From contig NC_084467.1 in NCBI RefSeq assembly GCF_027409185.1, forward strand, positions 87,738,501 through 87,802,500: a DNA stretch of 64,000 nt, in the 5' to 3' direction. The notes beneath the pieces were generated by a model. That model had not been told where the DNA came from. It saw nothing but the letters and a program-made list of their open reading frames with translations, and ran no database searches. Position numbers and translations under genes: made by a program. Of the stretch, positions 22,600 through 33,845 are shown one piece after another (the first letter of the stretch is position 1; every line of letters begins with the position of its first letter). The DNA comes from Cynocephalus volans. Its lineage: Eukaryota > Chordata > Mammalia > Dermoptera > Cynocephalidae.

Positions 22600-22970
22600 C
22601 CGGTAAGGGGATCGTAACCCTTGGCTTGGTGTCGCCCGCACCGCGGCCACCCCTATAAGGATCCGAACCCGCGGCCTCAGCACTACCAGCACCGCTGAGC
22701 TACCAGCACTGCTGCGCTCCCAGCGCCGCACTCACTCGAGTGAGCCACGGGGTCTGCTCCAGAGATATATTTCATATCCTGAGAATAGTGAATAAAATGG
22801 GAGAATATGGGGAGCAGGTAGGTGAGGACAGGCTGCAAAAGGCTTTGACTGCCTAGCTAAGAGGTTTGGACTCTATTTGTAATTACAGGAGGCAGCTGAC
22901 AACTTTGAACAGGGGAATGGTATGATAAGATCTAGGTTTTAAAGGAGAACTGTGGGATGTGCTTTTAAAA
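22270..22970 (-). mobile_element. L2 LINE fragment, interrupted by a SINE
   Basis: Reverse-complement L2 blocks lie on both sides of the SINE: aggaaggctttcaagagaag and aagccttgaaaggatgagaa on the left, gcaaaaggctttgactgcct and ggaatggtatgataagatct on the right. The L2 is continuous once the SINE at 22535-22759 is removed. Confidence 0.7.
22535..22759 (-). mobile_element. Dimeric tRNA-derived SINE (CYN type, colugo)
   Basis: Flanked by a perfect 14-bp duplication, cagagatatatttc, at 22521-22534 and 22760-22773. On the minus strand it has a tRNA-like body with an A-box-like start (cgtggctcactcga), a duplicated ctggtagctc-type segment, and a B box (gcgggttcggatcc). A second tRNA 3' half follows, with its own caagggttacgatcccctta. 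Instead of poly(A), the 3' end is a long GT/CA run (22540-22598). CYN SINEs are, from memory, restricted to colugos. This copy is transcriptionally inert as far as sequence can show. Confidence 0.85.
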
Positions 22971-23219
22971 AAGGATAAATCATTTACAATAGCAACAAAA
23001 AATATGGTACCTAGCATAAATTTAATAAAGTATTTTGTGACAAAAACTTCTAGTTGTTCCCCAATATCTATCTTTTCTTTTTCCCTGATAATAAAATCTT
23101 TAGCCAGACACATGACCAGGCAGAATGAAGACTCTATTCCAGTCTCCCTTGGACAAGTGAAAAGTTGACAGAGGAGGCACTGCGATGCCTGGCAAGGATG
23201 ATATTATACCCATTATCCC
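22971..23219. other. Unassigned spacer
   Basis: Nothing recognised. Confidence 0.35.
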
Positions 23220-24440
23220 AGGACAAGTACTCATCCATCTCCCTCCTTCTAGCAAAAGCCAATCCCTCCATCTGCACTGGAGATCCCAGACCCTCTCGTC
23301 TTCTTAACTACCCCTTTTTTCTCTTACAAGATCAACCTCCATAGGATTATTCCCATTTACTTACAAACAATCTCCAATATCTGCTATCATTTAAAACAAG
23401 AACTCTTCTCTCCAGACTTCCAACCACTGCCCCATTTTCCTGTTCCCATAAATAGCCAAATTTATTGACTTCCAAGTGCATATTTACTCCACTTCCTCAC
23501 TTGCCATTCTCTCTCTAGTCTATTACAAACACTGTCTTTTGAACTCCAGATGACACTGAAACCACAGGAAGGAAGAAGTCGCCAGAGACTTCCATATTGC
23601 CAATACTCTTCCCCACTTCTCTGTTTTCTTCTAATTTGATGCTGATGTCTCACTTCCTCCCTCTTGTCATACTCTTTAATCTTGCACACTTTCCTAGCTT
23701 TCCTCCTGCTTTTCTGGCTGCTCCTGACTCAGTCTCCTCAGTCCTAGACATTTTCTTCTTTCTGTATGTTGCTTATTCCAGAATGATCACAACTATTTGC
23801 ACAGTTTTAAATACCTTCTAGAAAAGGTGATGACTCCAAAACTGATATATCCAGTTCAAACCTCTTCTCTGTGCTCCTGTCTAATATATCCTAGTATATC
23901 CACCTCCATGTGAATGTCTCAGGTATCTCAAACTTATTGTGTCCAAAACTACATCCTTAATGTATAAGCCAAACAAACAAACAAAAAAGCTTACCTGCTC
24001 TTCTCTCAATCATCCTCCTTCAACAAGAGTCACTGACGATAAAATTCTAGAAGTCATCTGTGACAGCCATGAAGGTGCACCATTCAGACCTCTCTATCAA
24101 GAAAACCTGCCTAGAGGGCATGACTGACTGCCAGTCTCCAAGTACACAACTTCAGATCTGTCCAGGTGTTCACTCCGACACAATGCTTCCCCCAGCTGCT
24201 CCCAGAATGACAAAATGCAGTAGGAGCATTAGAGCCAAGCTATTTAATTGTGAGACTTCTCTAATGGGCAACCTTAGTTCAGAAACTCCCCATCAGCCTA
24301 TCCAAGACTTTCCCAAAATTGCAGAGGTCTGAAGCTCTTCCTACACAATCCTTCCTTCCTTCATCCTCTCCTTTCACAGGTAGCAGTCCTGCACCACAGT
24401 GTAAGGTCTTCCCACCTTTTCATGCTTCCTCCCATAAATG
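23220..24440 (+). mobile_element. L2 LINE, sense-strand copy, diverged
   Basis: Scattered sense L2 blocks in order: tcctgttcccataaatagcc-like, ttgaactccagatgacactg, tcctcagtcctagacatttt, tgtctcaggtatctcaaact, tgtccaaaactacatcctta, and a final tcctgcaccacagtgtaagg region. Identity is low and no reading frame survives. Confidence 0.6.
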
Positions 24441-24984
24441 TGTGAATGAATGAATCATGAATGAACCAAATAATGAACCACCTCAGAGCTTCATCCAAAC
24501 ACTTTCTCTACATCAGCATAACTTTTAAAAGGGTTACTAAAATTTTTATGTTGTGGAGCTGTATTTTTTATTTAATTCTGTGGAGGAGAAGGGTCAGGAC
24601 AGGATGATCTCCAGGGCAAGCCCCTAAAGGATATCTCATGAAGCATCATGGTTGGAGGGTAGAGAGGCATGAGGACAGCATTGACAACTACATCAATATC
24701 TACTGGATTCTATGAATTGGATTAGAGAGTATAAAAAACTATCGCTCCTGAAAGGTTCACCCCAGAATTCAATTACCCATGTAACTGGTTAAAATAATAA
24801 AGAAGGAAGGCCAAGCAAGTTAATTTAACAGTAAAGACATTGGATGGGATATGTTTTCTGAAGCTGATGGCTCTGCCACCACATCATAAGTGGAAATTAC
24901 CTAAATTAATTCTCTTTCCACATAGCTAAGCTTTGCTAAGAGCTGAGATAACTTCTTTGGTAACTTCTTTGAGTGAGAAGCCAT
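24441..24984. other. Unassigned intergenic DNA
   Basis: Nothing recognised up to the L1 duplication at 24985-25000. A small local duplication of taacttcttt is visible at about 24950-24970. Confidence 0.4.
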
Positions 24985-25001
24985 CAAAAAGACACAGGTA
25001 A

Positions 25002-27698
25002 GCATGGCTAACAAAAAAAAGAAGAGAGAAGACTCAAATAACAAAAATTAGAAATGAAAAAGGCGATATTAAAATTGATTCATCTGAAATACAAGGAATC
25101 ATTCGAGACTACTATAAACAACTATACGCCAACAAATTTGAAAATCTGGAGGAAATGGATAAATTTCTGGACACACACAAGCTCCCAAAACTGAACCATG
25201 AAGACGTAGAAAATTTGAACAGACCAATAACAATAAAGGAGATTGAAGCTGTTATCAGAAGGCTCCCAACAAAGAAAAGCCCAGGACCAGATGGATTCAC
25301 AGCAGAATTTTACCAAACATTCAAAGAGGAATTGACACCGATTCTCTACAAACTATTCCAAAAGATTGAAACGGACGCAAATCTCCCAAACTCATTCTAT
25401 GAAGCAAACATCATCCTGATACCAAAACCAGGTAAAGATATAACCAAAAAAGAAAACTACAGGCCGATATCCTTGATGAATATAGATGCAAAAATCCTCA
25501 CTAAAATACTAGCAAACAGAATACAGCAACACATATGAAAAATTATTCATCACGATCAAGTGGGATTCATCCCAGGGATGCAAGGTTGGTTCAACATACG
25601 CAAATCAATAAATGTGATACACCATATTAATAAACTCAAACACAAGGACCATATGATCATCTCTATAGATGCTGAAAAAGCATTTGATAAAGTTCAGCAC
25701 TCATTCATGACAAAGACCCTCTATAAGTTAGGTATAGAGGGAAAATATCTCAACATAATTAAAGCCATATATGACAAACCCACTGCCAATATCATCCTGA
25801 ATGGGGAAAAGCTGAAAGCTTTTCCTTTAAGAACAGGCACTAGACAAGGATGCCCACTCTCACCACTCCTATTCAACATAGTGTTGGAAGTACTAGCCAG
25901 AGCAATCAGAGAAGAGAAGGAAATAAAGGGCATCCAGATTGGAAAAGATGAAGTCAAACTGTCCCTGTTTGCAGATGACATGATCCTATATATCGAACAG
26001 CCTAAAACCTCTACAAAAAAACTGTTGGAATTGATAAATGATTTCAGCACAGTAGCAGGATACAAAATCAACACACAAAAATCAGTAGCATTTCTTTTCT
26101 CCAATAGTGAACATGCAGAACGAGAAATCAAGAAAGCCTGCCCATTTACAAAAGCCACCAAAAAAATAAAATACTTAGGAATTGAGTTAACCAAGGAGGT
26201 GAAAAATCTCTATAATGAGAACTACAAACCACTGCTGAGAGAAATTAGAGAGGATACAAGAAGATGGAAAGATATCCCATGCTCTTGGATTGGAAGAATC
26301 AACATAGTGAAAATGTCCATACTACCCAAAGTGATAGACAAATTCAATGCAATCCCCATCAAAATTCCAAAGACATTTTTCTCAGAAATGGAAAAAACTA
26401 TCCAGACATTTATATGGAACAATAAAAGACCACGCATAGCCAAAGCAATGCTGAGCAAAATAAATAAAGCTGGAGGCATAACACTACCTGACTTTAAGCT
26501 ATACTACAAAGCTATAATAACCAAAACAGTATGGTACTGGCATAAAAACAGACACACTGACCAATGGAATAGAATAGAGAATCCAGAAATCAACCCACAC
26601 ACTTACTGTCAGCTGATCTTTGACAAAGGCACCAAGCCTATTCAGTGGCGAAGGGACTGCCTCTTCAGCAAATGGTGCTGGGATAACTGGATATCCATAT
26701 GCAGGAGAATGAAACTAGATCCATACCTCTCGCCGTATACTAAAATCAACTCAAAATGGATTAAGGATTTAAATATACACCCTGAAACAATAAAACTTCT
26801 TAAAGAAAACATAGGAGAAACACTTCAGGAAATAGGACTGGGCACAGACTTCATGAATACGACCCCAAAAGCACGGGCAACCAAAGGAAAAATAAACAAA
26901 TGGGATTATATCAAACTAAAAACCTTCTGCACAGCAAAAGAAACAATTAAAAGAGTTAAAAGACAACCAACAGAGTGGGAGAAAATATTTGCAAAATATA
27001 TATCTGACAAAGGATTAATATCCAGAATATATAAGGAACTCAAACAACTGTACAAGAAGAAAACAAGCAACCCAATTACAAAATGGGCAAAAGAGCTAAA
27101 TAGGCATTTCTCTAAGGAAGATATCCAAATGGCCAACAGACATATGAAAAAATGCTCAACATCACTCAGCATCCGGGAAATGCAAATCAAAACCACATTG
27201 AGATACCATCTAACCCCAGTTAGGATGGCTAAAATCCAAAAGACTATGAACGATAAATGCTGGAGAGGCTGCGGAGAAAAAGGAACTCTCATACATTGTT
27301 GGTGGGACTGCAAAATGGTGCAGCCTCTATGGAAAACGGTATGGAGGTTCCTCAAACAATTGCAGATATATCTACCATACGATCCAGCTATCCCACTGTT
27401 GGGAATATACCCAGAGGAATGGAAATCATCAAGTCGAAGGTATACCTGTTTCCCAATGTTTATCGCAGCACTCTTTACAATAGCCAAGAGTTGGAACCAG
27501 CCCAAATGTCCATCATCAGATGAGTGGATACGGAAAATGTGGTACATCTACACAATGGAATACTACTCAGCTATAAAAACGAATGAAATACTGCCATTTG
27601 CAACAACATGGATGGACCTTGAGAGAATTATATTAAGTGAAACAAGTCAGGCACAGAAAGAGAAATACCACATGTTCTCACTTATTGGTGGGAGCTAA
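25002..27698 (+). pseudogene. L1 ORF2 remnant (reverse transcriptase and C-terminal part)
   Basis: One reading frame runs from 25002 to the stop at 27696-27698 (about 899 codons). It is interrupted by a single TGA at 25536-25538, at a site where the family has a basic residue and most simply a CGA-to-TGA change. Two open pieces result (from the first ATG, 127 and 712 codons). The reverse transcriptase fingers and palm are visible: [52 protein letters not shown], and the catalytic [10 protein letters not shown] motif at about 25971-26000. The C-terminal Cys-rich segment ([18 protein letters not shown]) is also intact. The N-terminal endonuclease is absent. Compared with a usual ORF2 of about 1,275 codons, roughly 70% remains. 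Confidence 0.95.
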
Positions 27699-27717
27699 AA
27701 ATTAATATATAAATTCA

Positions 27718-27743
27718 CACACACACACACACACACACACATA
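27718..27743. repeat. CA microsatellite in L1 3'UTR
   Basis: Pure (CA)n run of about 26 bp, just after the ORF2 stop. Confidence 0.95.
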
Positions 27744-27861
27744 AAAGTTGATACGACAAGCAAACAGAAAGGACATTGTTGGGGGGGGGGAGGGAGAAGG
27801 GAGGGAGGTTTTGGTGATGGGGAACAATAATCAGCCACAATGTATATCGACAAAATAAAAT

Positions 27862-27892
<31 letters not shown>

Positions 27893-28009
27893 AATAAATA
27901 AACTCAGATCAATTGCCCTACAAAAAAAAAAAAAAATGACACAGGTATACGGGATTAATAAAAGCAAAGTAGCTTTTCATTAGTAAAAAAATTCTATCAT
28001 TTCTAAAAT

Positions 28010-28330
28010 AATTGTGCTTATAGGTAGAGCCTGGCTATTAAAGAAAGAGAGACCACCATAAAATGTTGAGTGTCAGTAAAAGGGAACAGACCTATAATTA
28101 CTAGAGATGGGGAAACAGGAGGGGGAGGAGGGACTAGGGAATAATTGGGACACAAAGAATAATGACGATTTGTAATGATGAACATGCTAATAATATTGAT
28201 TTGATCATCACGTACTGTACACAAATAGTGATAGTCAACTCTCTACTCCATATATATAATCAATTGTTTCAATTCAAAAAATAAATTTAAAAAAAGTTAA
28301 AAATTTTAAAAAATAAATAAATATATCATC
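28010..28330 (+). mobile_element. L1 3'UTR fragment
   Basis: Sense L1 3'UTR: agggaacagacctataatta, gtaatgatgaacatgctaat, tttgatcatcacgtactgta, and an A-rich end. It is an older copy than 25001-27936. Confidence 0.8.
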
Positions 28331-28560
28331 AATTACCTGGAGGCAGGTAACTGTGAAATATTTACAGTAATTCTTAAAAGGAAACAAACAAACTCTCCCC
28401 TATGCTCAGTCTGCAAGCTTCTTAAATGTGTACATGGCGACAGAAAAAAGGTTTGCCTAGTTTAGAAGGAGCAAATAAAAACCGAATATGTAGTTAGCTA
28501 AACTTCATAGGTTCATAACTATAAGAAGAGGTATCTAACTGAGAAAGAACCCTGAGTTTT
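28331..28560. other. Unassigned spacer
   Basis: Nothing recognised. Confidence 0.35.
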
Positions 28561-28900
28561 CAGCTTGGGACAATTCACATATGATCTCCTCAGAGAGGTT
28601 TTCCTTGACTTCTCAGCCTAAGTTAACTACACATCCTGCCACAGCCACCTCCCCCAACCAGTAACTCTATTCAGTTCTGTTTAGTTTTCTCTAAAGTGAT
28701 TAACACGATTTAAAACTTTGTTTATTTGCTTAATTTTCTCATATGTTTCACCAATGAAATCTAAGGTCCAAGAGACCAGAGACAGTGCCCATGTTGCTCA
28801 GTTTTCTGTCACCAGCCCCTTACACGGTACCTGGCTCATGGTAAATACACAAAAAATATTTGTTGAATATGTTAAATCAACCACTCCACAACAATTATAA
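28561..28900 (+). mobile_element. L2 LINE 3' end
   Basis: Sense L2 3' tip: atctcctcagagaggttttc, tgacttctcagcctaagtta, gagaccagagacagtgccca, tggctcatggtaaatacaca, then the terminal aatatttgttgaat. Confidence 0.85.
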
Positions 28901-31900
28901 ATTTATGGTGTGTGGTACTGAAAAGTTTCACATTCTGAACAGAGTTTTAGATCTCAAGAGACTTTCAGTTATTATTTGATTCCAAGCAACATATCTGAAA
29001 CCCAGATTATATTTGTCACTCCAAATGATTCATCCTTTCCAGCTAACCTCGCAGGCACCAACACATGACCACCCGACACACGAGTGGTATGTAGAATGTA
29101 ATTTCCACAACAGGCCTACTGATTTCAAGCTACTTCTTTTGGGAAATCATCACTTTTTTTTATACATGAGTTGACCATTCAGTAAAGCATGAATGCTTAA
29201 GCTCACATTCCATTTACACCATGAGAAGTGTCTTCCCCACTATATAGATCATTCAGTTTGACCTAAATACTGTGAGAGGTGTTATACTAGTTAATATATC
29301 TAGACTCATTTAGTTATGTCTTCCCTAAGAATGACAATTTTGTGGTTAAGGTTGTGGGGAGAAGGCGGGGGAGGGATACAGGGAGGGACAAGATGGGCTT
29401 AGTTTAGCTAGTGAGGGTACAGGTAATAACCAAGAGCTCTGTGCACATTTGGATGAAAGGGAAAAAATGAAACCTGCCATGATATGGGATTAATTATGCA
29501 TGCTGCTTGAGTCAGAATGTCGGCTACAAGCTCCAAAGGTGTTAGCTCTCCTTGGTTTGGCAGAATCAAAAGCTATTGACAGAAATAGGAAGAAAAGCTG
29601 CAGTAATACTGCTATGGGAAACAAGGACTCTCAACTATTATTCTAATACTTCATCAAATGACTTTAGAAAAATCCAGTTTTTCTTCAAATTGTAATTTTT
29701 TCTGTAGAGTGTTTAACTTAACTCTTGATAGTGGAATGGCCATTGTACACTGAAAGATCTTCCCCAAGCCACACCAGTCCTAGAGATCAGGGTGAACATG
29801 AAAGACACAGTGACAGTTGCAATGATCTCTGACTCTTGAGCTCCTAGCCTGTGAGAGCATGCCACTCCTAAAAGCCCAAGTCCTTTCCTTTGGTCCCAGG
29901 GGCCTCCCACACTTTCCCAGTCCTTTGTTCGAATTCTCTGCTTGTCCTCTGGTGACGTCTTCTCTAGCAGCTGCTGATTCAGTCATGCTGATCTGCTCCT
30001 GCTGGACTTCTCTCTCCTCTCCACTTACGTATGCTCTGAGCTCACTGATGGGTTAGGTCTTCTCCTTCCTGTGGTCTTTGGATTTTCTTATTAGGCCCAA
30101 AATGGCAGCATCCTTTAATGGTTTTTATAACCGTTCTTATTCAGGATCTGAGGTCAGTTTCCTTCGGGTTAAAACTAGAGACACTTGCATCATACACACA
30201 AAAGTAGCCCTACTCAAAAATAACTCATCAGTATCCTAAACTGAAGTACATGTCTTTTCAACAGTCTCCTATATGACGGTGAGTTTTCTTACTACTTAGG
30301 GTGTTTCTAAAAGTTCCTGGAGCCCCAGAGTCAAAGGATCAGTTTCACAGTTGTCTCCACATTTCTCCTAGGAGCCCACATGCAAATGCTGAGATCCCAG
30401 CATTCTCAGAGGGTCTGCATGTTAGGCTTGCTCCTACCCTACAGCTTATCACCCTTCTCTTGTTAAGGTAAAACTCTAATGCAGCACGAACTCATGCCTT
30501 TGAAGCAAAAGGAGGTGAGAAATTTAAAAACTCAGATGAGCAGCACAAGGCTTTTATTACAGAATCTTACATGAAGTAAATAAACACCCTGCTGGGGAAA
30601 AAAAAAAAAGGGAGAGAGAGACTAAAGTCAATGCTTTGGGCTTCAGTAAATACTGGGGGGGGGGGGGCAGTGAAAACTGGACGTGAATCAGCTAACATTT
30701 AAAAATTTTCTGTAGGAGTCGAATACTTCTCCCAAATAGAGAGGTCAGTGAGCTGCCATGTAACATCTATTCTATCAGCTAGAACATTTTGCTCTTTAGT
30801 ATAATGAAGTTTGGAAATAAAGCTAAGCTCTGAGTTGTTTCCCAAGGGGAAGATCATGCAGTCTGCTTTGGTGGAATGTCAAGACGTAAGGGGAAAAAGA
30901 GATCATCAATAAACAAATGCACAGAACTGAATCATTACATTCTTTTTTGTGAACAAACCCGTCTTTATTCTGAGCCCTATGTTAGGAAGTCACTGCTTCT
31001 CCTCTTTATAAATAACTTGGCATTTGGAGGCCACCATTTGTAACAGCACGTAGGAACCTCTCTGGACATTGCCCCTGTGTGCACCCAGTGCATGCCATTT
31101 GTTTACATTCCATTTGTCAGCATGTACATTTGTACTTGATAGATTTGTGGGAAGGGGGAGAAGACCCAGTGGTCACACAAAGCCCAACACAAAACTCAAA
31201 GTGTTTACATTGCTCAGTTGGAAGTGAGCTTACAGCCTTCAATAGCCCCAGGAAACATAATACTTTCTCAATTAGGCCATCATCCTAAATGCATTTTCTT
31301 ACTTCCTCACACAGATTTGGTAAATTCAAAGAAAAGAAAATGAATCTGCCCTGCAGCCTAAAAGGTTGTGATTTTTATTTCACTCTTATCCATTTCCAAA
31401 AGAGATATGTAAATAAAAGAGGGGGATAAGAATATAGCTTGATAAGAATCAGATGTCACACTGGGCAAACCATAGCAAGTTAATAAAGCCTCAGATAAAA
31501 TTAACCAGAGCTATTCATCTAGCTTGACTTTTGTTTCCAAACTGAATTACTGTTCTTACTTTATTCAGGGACTCCTTTTGGAGGACTGGTTACTATTATG
31601 GTACCATAGTAGCTTAGGATTTCATTTTAAGAATTCCAAGGTCTATAAGGAAAAGAGTAGACTGCTCTTTGGAATTTCACTCAAAAGGAAATTTCCATTT
31701 AAATTGCTTTTAAATTTCTCTTCTGAAGACATTTTTTATGTTATAAGATTAAAACTAAATACATACAAAGGAATATTTTTGTTATTGAGATTTTTTTAAA
31801 AATGGATGACCATCAACTGATGTGGGTTTAAAGTGGCAGCTGTTTCTGCACTATTTGGAATATGCTCTAGGCCTTCAAATTTCACAGGAAATAAGAATTT

Positions 31901-33035
31901 TAATTAACCTCCAGCTCTAAAAGAGTTTCTACAGATCTGTTTGTGGCAACTGTATTTCTTAGAACGTAGTGTTCTCTTCAGTTTCACCCCACCCACACCA
32001 CTGCATGACTCCATAATGCAATTCTTTTAGTCTTTGCCCTGGGCACACATTAAGCAATCTAACACCTACAGCTAGAATCTCACCAAAGAGAAGAGGAGGG
32101 GAGAGAGGAAAAGAAGAGAGAAAATGAGAGGGGAGGAGAAGAGGGGAGGGCAGGGAGAAAAATAAAGGATACGGACCCAAAAGAATTTCGTTTTTTGTGA
32201 CAGATCTAATAATGAAACTTAAAAAGTTCATAAGATGCTAAAATAGGGTAAAACTTCTAAATGGAAAATGTTTGGTTTTTTTGTTGTTTTTATGTTCCTT
32301 CGTAAAGGCCTGTCTAAGGCATTCAATAAACCCTGGCCCCTACAAAGCCTCCCTCTCTCCAAAAAGAGGCCCATTAAGTATTTTGGAAGTAAACTTTCAG
32401 TTGGCATCTTTCAAAACACTTATTTCTGAAAATCTTCTAGCTAGAATTACAATTGTCTGGAACCCAATCTGTCGGTAAGCAAAGCCTCAGAGACTTCACT
32501 CTCAATAGTGAAACGGGCTGAAGGACAGACACACTGACAGCTGGCGCATTTCTGCTTTGCCACATAAATCCACTTGACCACAACTGGCTCGCACCCTGGC
32601 TTTCACATGATGGCTCTGCCTAGAAGCTGGTCTAATTGGATAAGATTATTGAATATTTCCATAATGACAAAGAATCAGACCGAGCCTTCTAAGATTTCAT
32701 AGTCAAATATAGAGACTGCTGGACAGGGAGTGTTACCATTTAATGAACTGGTGCTCTGCCCAAGTCAGTTAGTCCATCTACGCCTCCGTTTTCCCAAGTT
32801 GGAAATGAAGACTGTTGATAGCTTCTTGGTTCATAGAGAAGGATGAGACTCTGGTCTTTCTCCTGAACAAGTCAACTACAGTACTAGGTTATATGTGAAG
32901 AATGATGCATTCAGCAAATCTGAAAGCCCTGAAAGAAATAATAATGTGCCTGCGAGATTTAATATGCCTTTCTAAAAACTTGACTTGTACAATAGATAAG
33001 TAATAGCAATAATAATAATAAAGTTGCCTTCATGA
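28901..33035. other. Long low-repeat stretch of intergenic DNA
   Basis: About 4.1 kb with few recognisable repeats, apart from homopolymers (A-run 30599-30610, G-run 30655-30667) and a purine tract (32084-32165). No exon or RNA gene is recognised. The lack of transposon remains is itself notable in this window and would fit conserved regulatory DNA, but this cannot be judged without alignment. Short frames of 60-91 codons here are not supported. Confidence 0.45.
32084..32165. repeat. Polypurine tract
   Basis: About 80 bp almost wholly of A and G (agaggaggggagagaggaaa and similar) on the + strand. Confidence 0.9.
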
Positions 33036-33039
33036 CTAC

Positions 33040-33215
33040 CTTTACCTAAATACTCATTTAATCTTGATGAAAAATTTTATGAGATATTTGTTATTCCCAT
33101 CAGTTTTCACCTGAAGAAACACTCTATGAGATGGTAAGCCATTTTCCCAAGTTTACTCATCTGGTAAGTGGAAAGGTTGGGAAATAAGTCCCTGTCTCTC
33201 TGATTCCAAAACCAC
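33040..33215 (-). mobile_element. MIR SINE, diverged
   Basis: Reverse-complement MIR features: attcccatcagttttcacct, gaagaaacactctatgagat, an 'acttgcccaag'-like tttcccaagtttactcatct, and a tgattccaaaaccacc end. Confidence 0.65.
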
Positions 33216-33314
33216 CTACATTTACTAACTTTCTAATGGAAGGGAACCAAGATTTTGATGTAAGTGAATTAGCTAAGGAGCACTGATAAATATTTAGAGA
33301 CAAATATATTTGTA

Positions 33315-33317
<3 letters not shown>

Positions 33318-33349
<32 letters not shown>
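33318..33349. repeat. GT microsatellite
   Basis: Pure (GT)n run of about 32 bp. Confidence 0.95.
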
Positions 33350-33351
<2 letters not shown>

Positions 33352-33689
33352 ATAGTCTTTGAACACCACATACCTTATATAATAAACTGGGGATTTATAA
33401 GCTTGTACATGACAATTTAGTAGGTTGTTATTCCATCATCTGGGAAGATTATTCAGTTTGTCTAACACAATCTAGAAAATCATGGCTGTGACTACACAAC
33501 ATAGTTCCCTTTGTTTCCCCAGCCCCCATTTCTGACTCATTCTCTTAGCTAATTAACTCCAATTTGTCCAAATCTAAACTACTCAAACACTCAGCCATCA
33601 TCTCTGCTAGGATGACGGAGTTGAACTCTGGCCTTTCTTCCACCCTGAGTCTGACCTCAGTGACCCTTTCACTTTTCATGCCATTTATA

Positions 33690-33845
33690 CTTTCTTCTGT
33701 TTACTTCCTGTCTTCTCCACTGAAAGGAGTTCATTGTCTTGTTTATCTTTGTCCCTTGCACATAGCATGATGTTGGTTGCGTCAGTAGATGTTTAGTAGA
33801 TGTTTAACCAGTGTGTGATATATGGATAGATGAATAAATGATCAG
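33690..33845 (+). mobile_element. L2 LINE 3' tip
   Basis: tttgtcccttgcacatagca followed by a decayed gtagatgtttagtagatgtt and a gatgaataaatga end, as in the L2 3' terminus. Confidence 0.6.

Larger units (their letters stand above)
25001..27936 (+). mobile_element. 5'-truncated LINE-1 with near-open ORF2
   Basis: This is the youngest-looking L1 in the window. It starts in the linker before the reverse transcriptase domain of ORF2 and ends with a 3'UTR: a CA microsatellite at 27718-27743, a G-rich run, and the lineage-typical ggagggaggttttggtgatg. Two A-rich tails follow. The flanks share gacacaggta (24991-25000 and 27938-27947), preceded on both sides by an A-run, which is the target-site duplication. 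It lacks the 5'UTR, ORF1 and the endonuclease domain, so it cannot move on its own. Confidence 0.95.
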
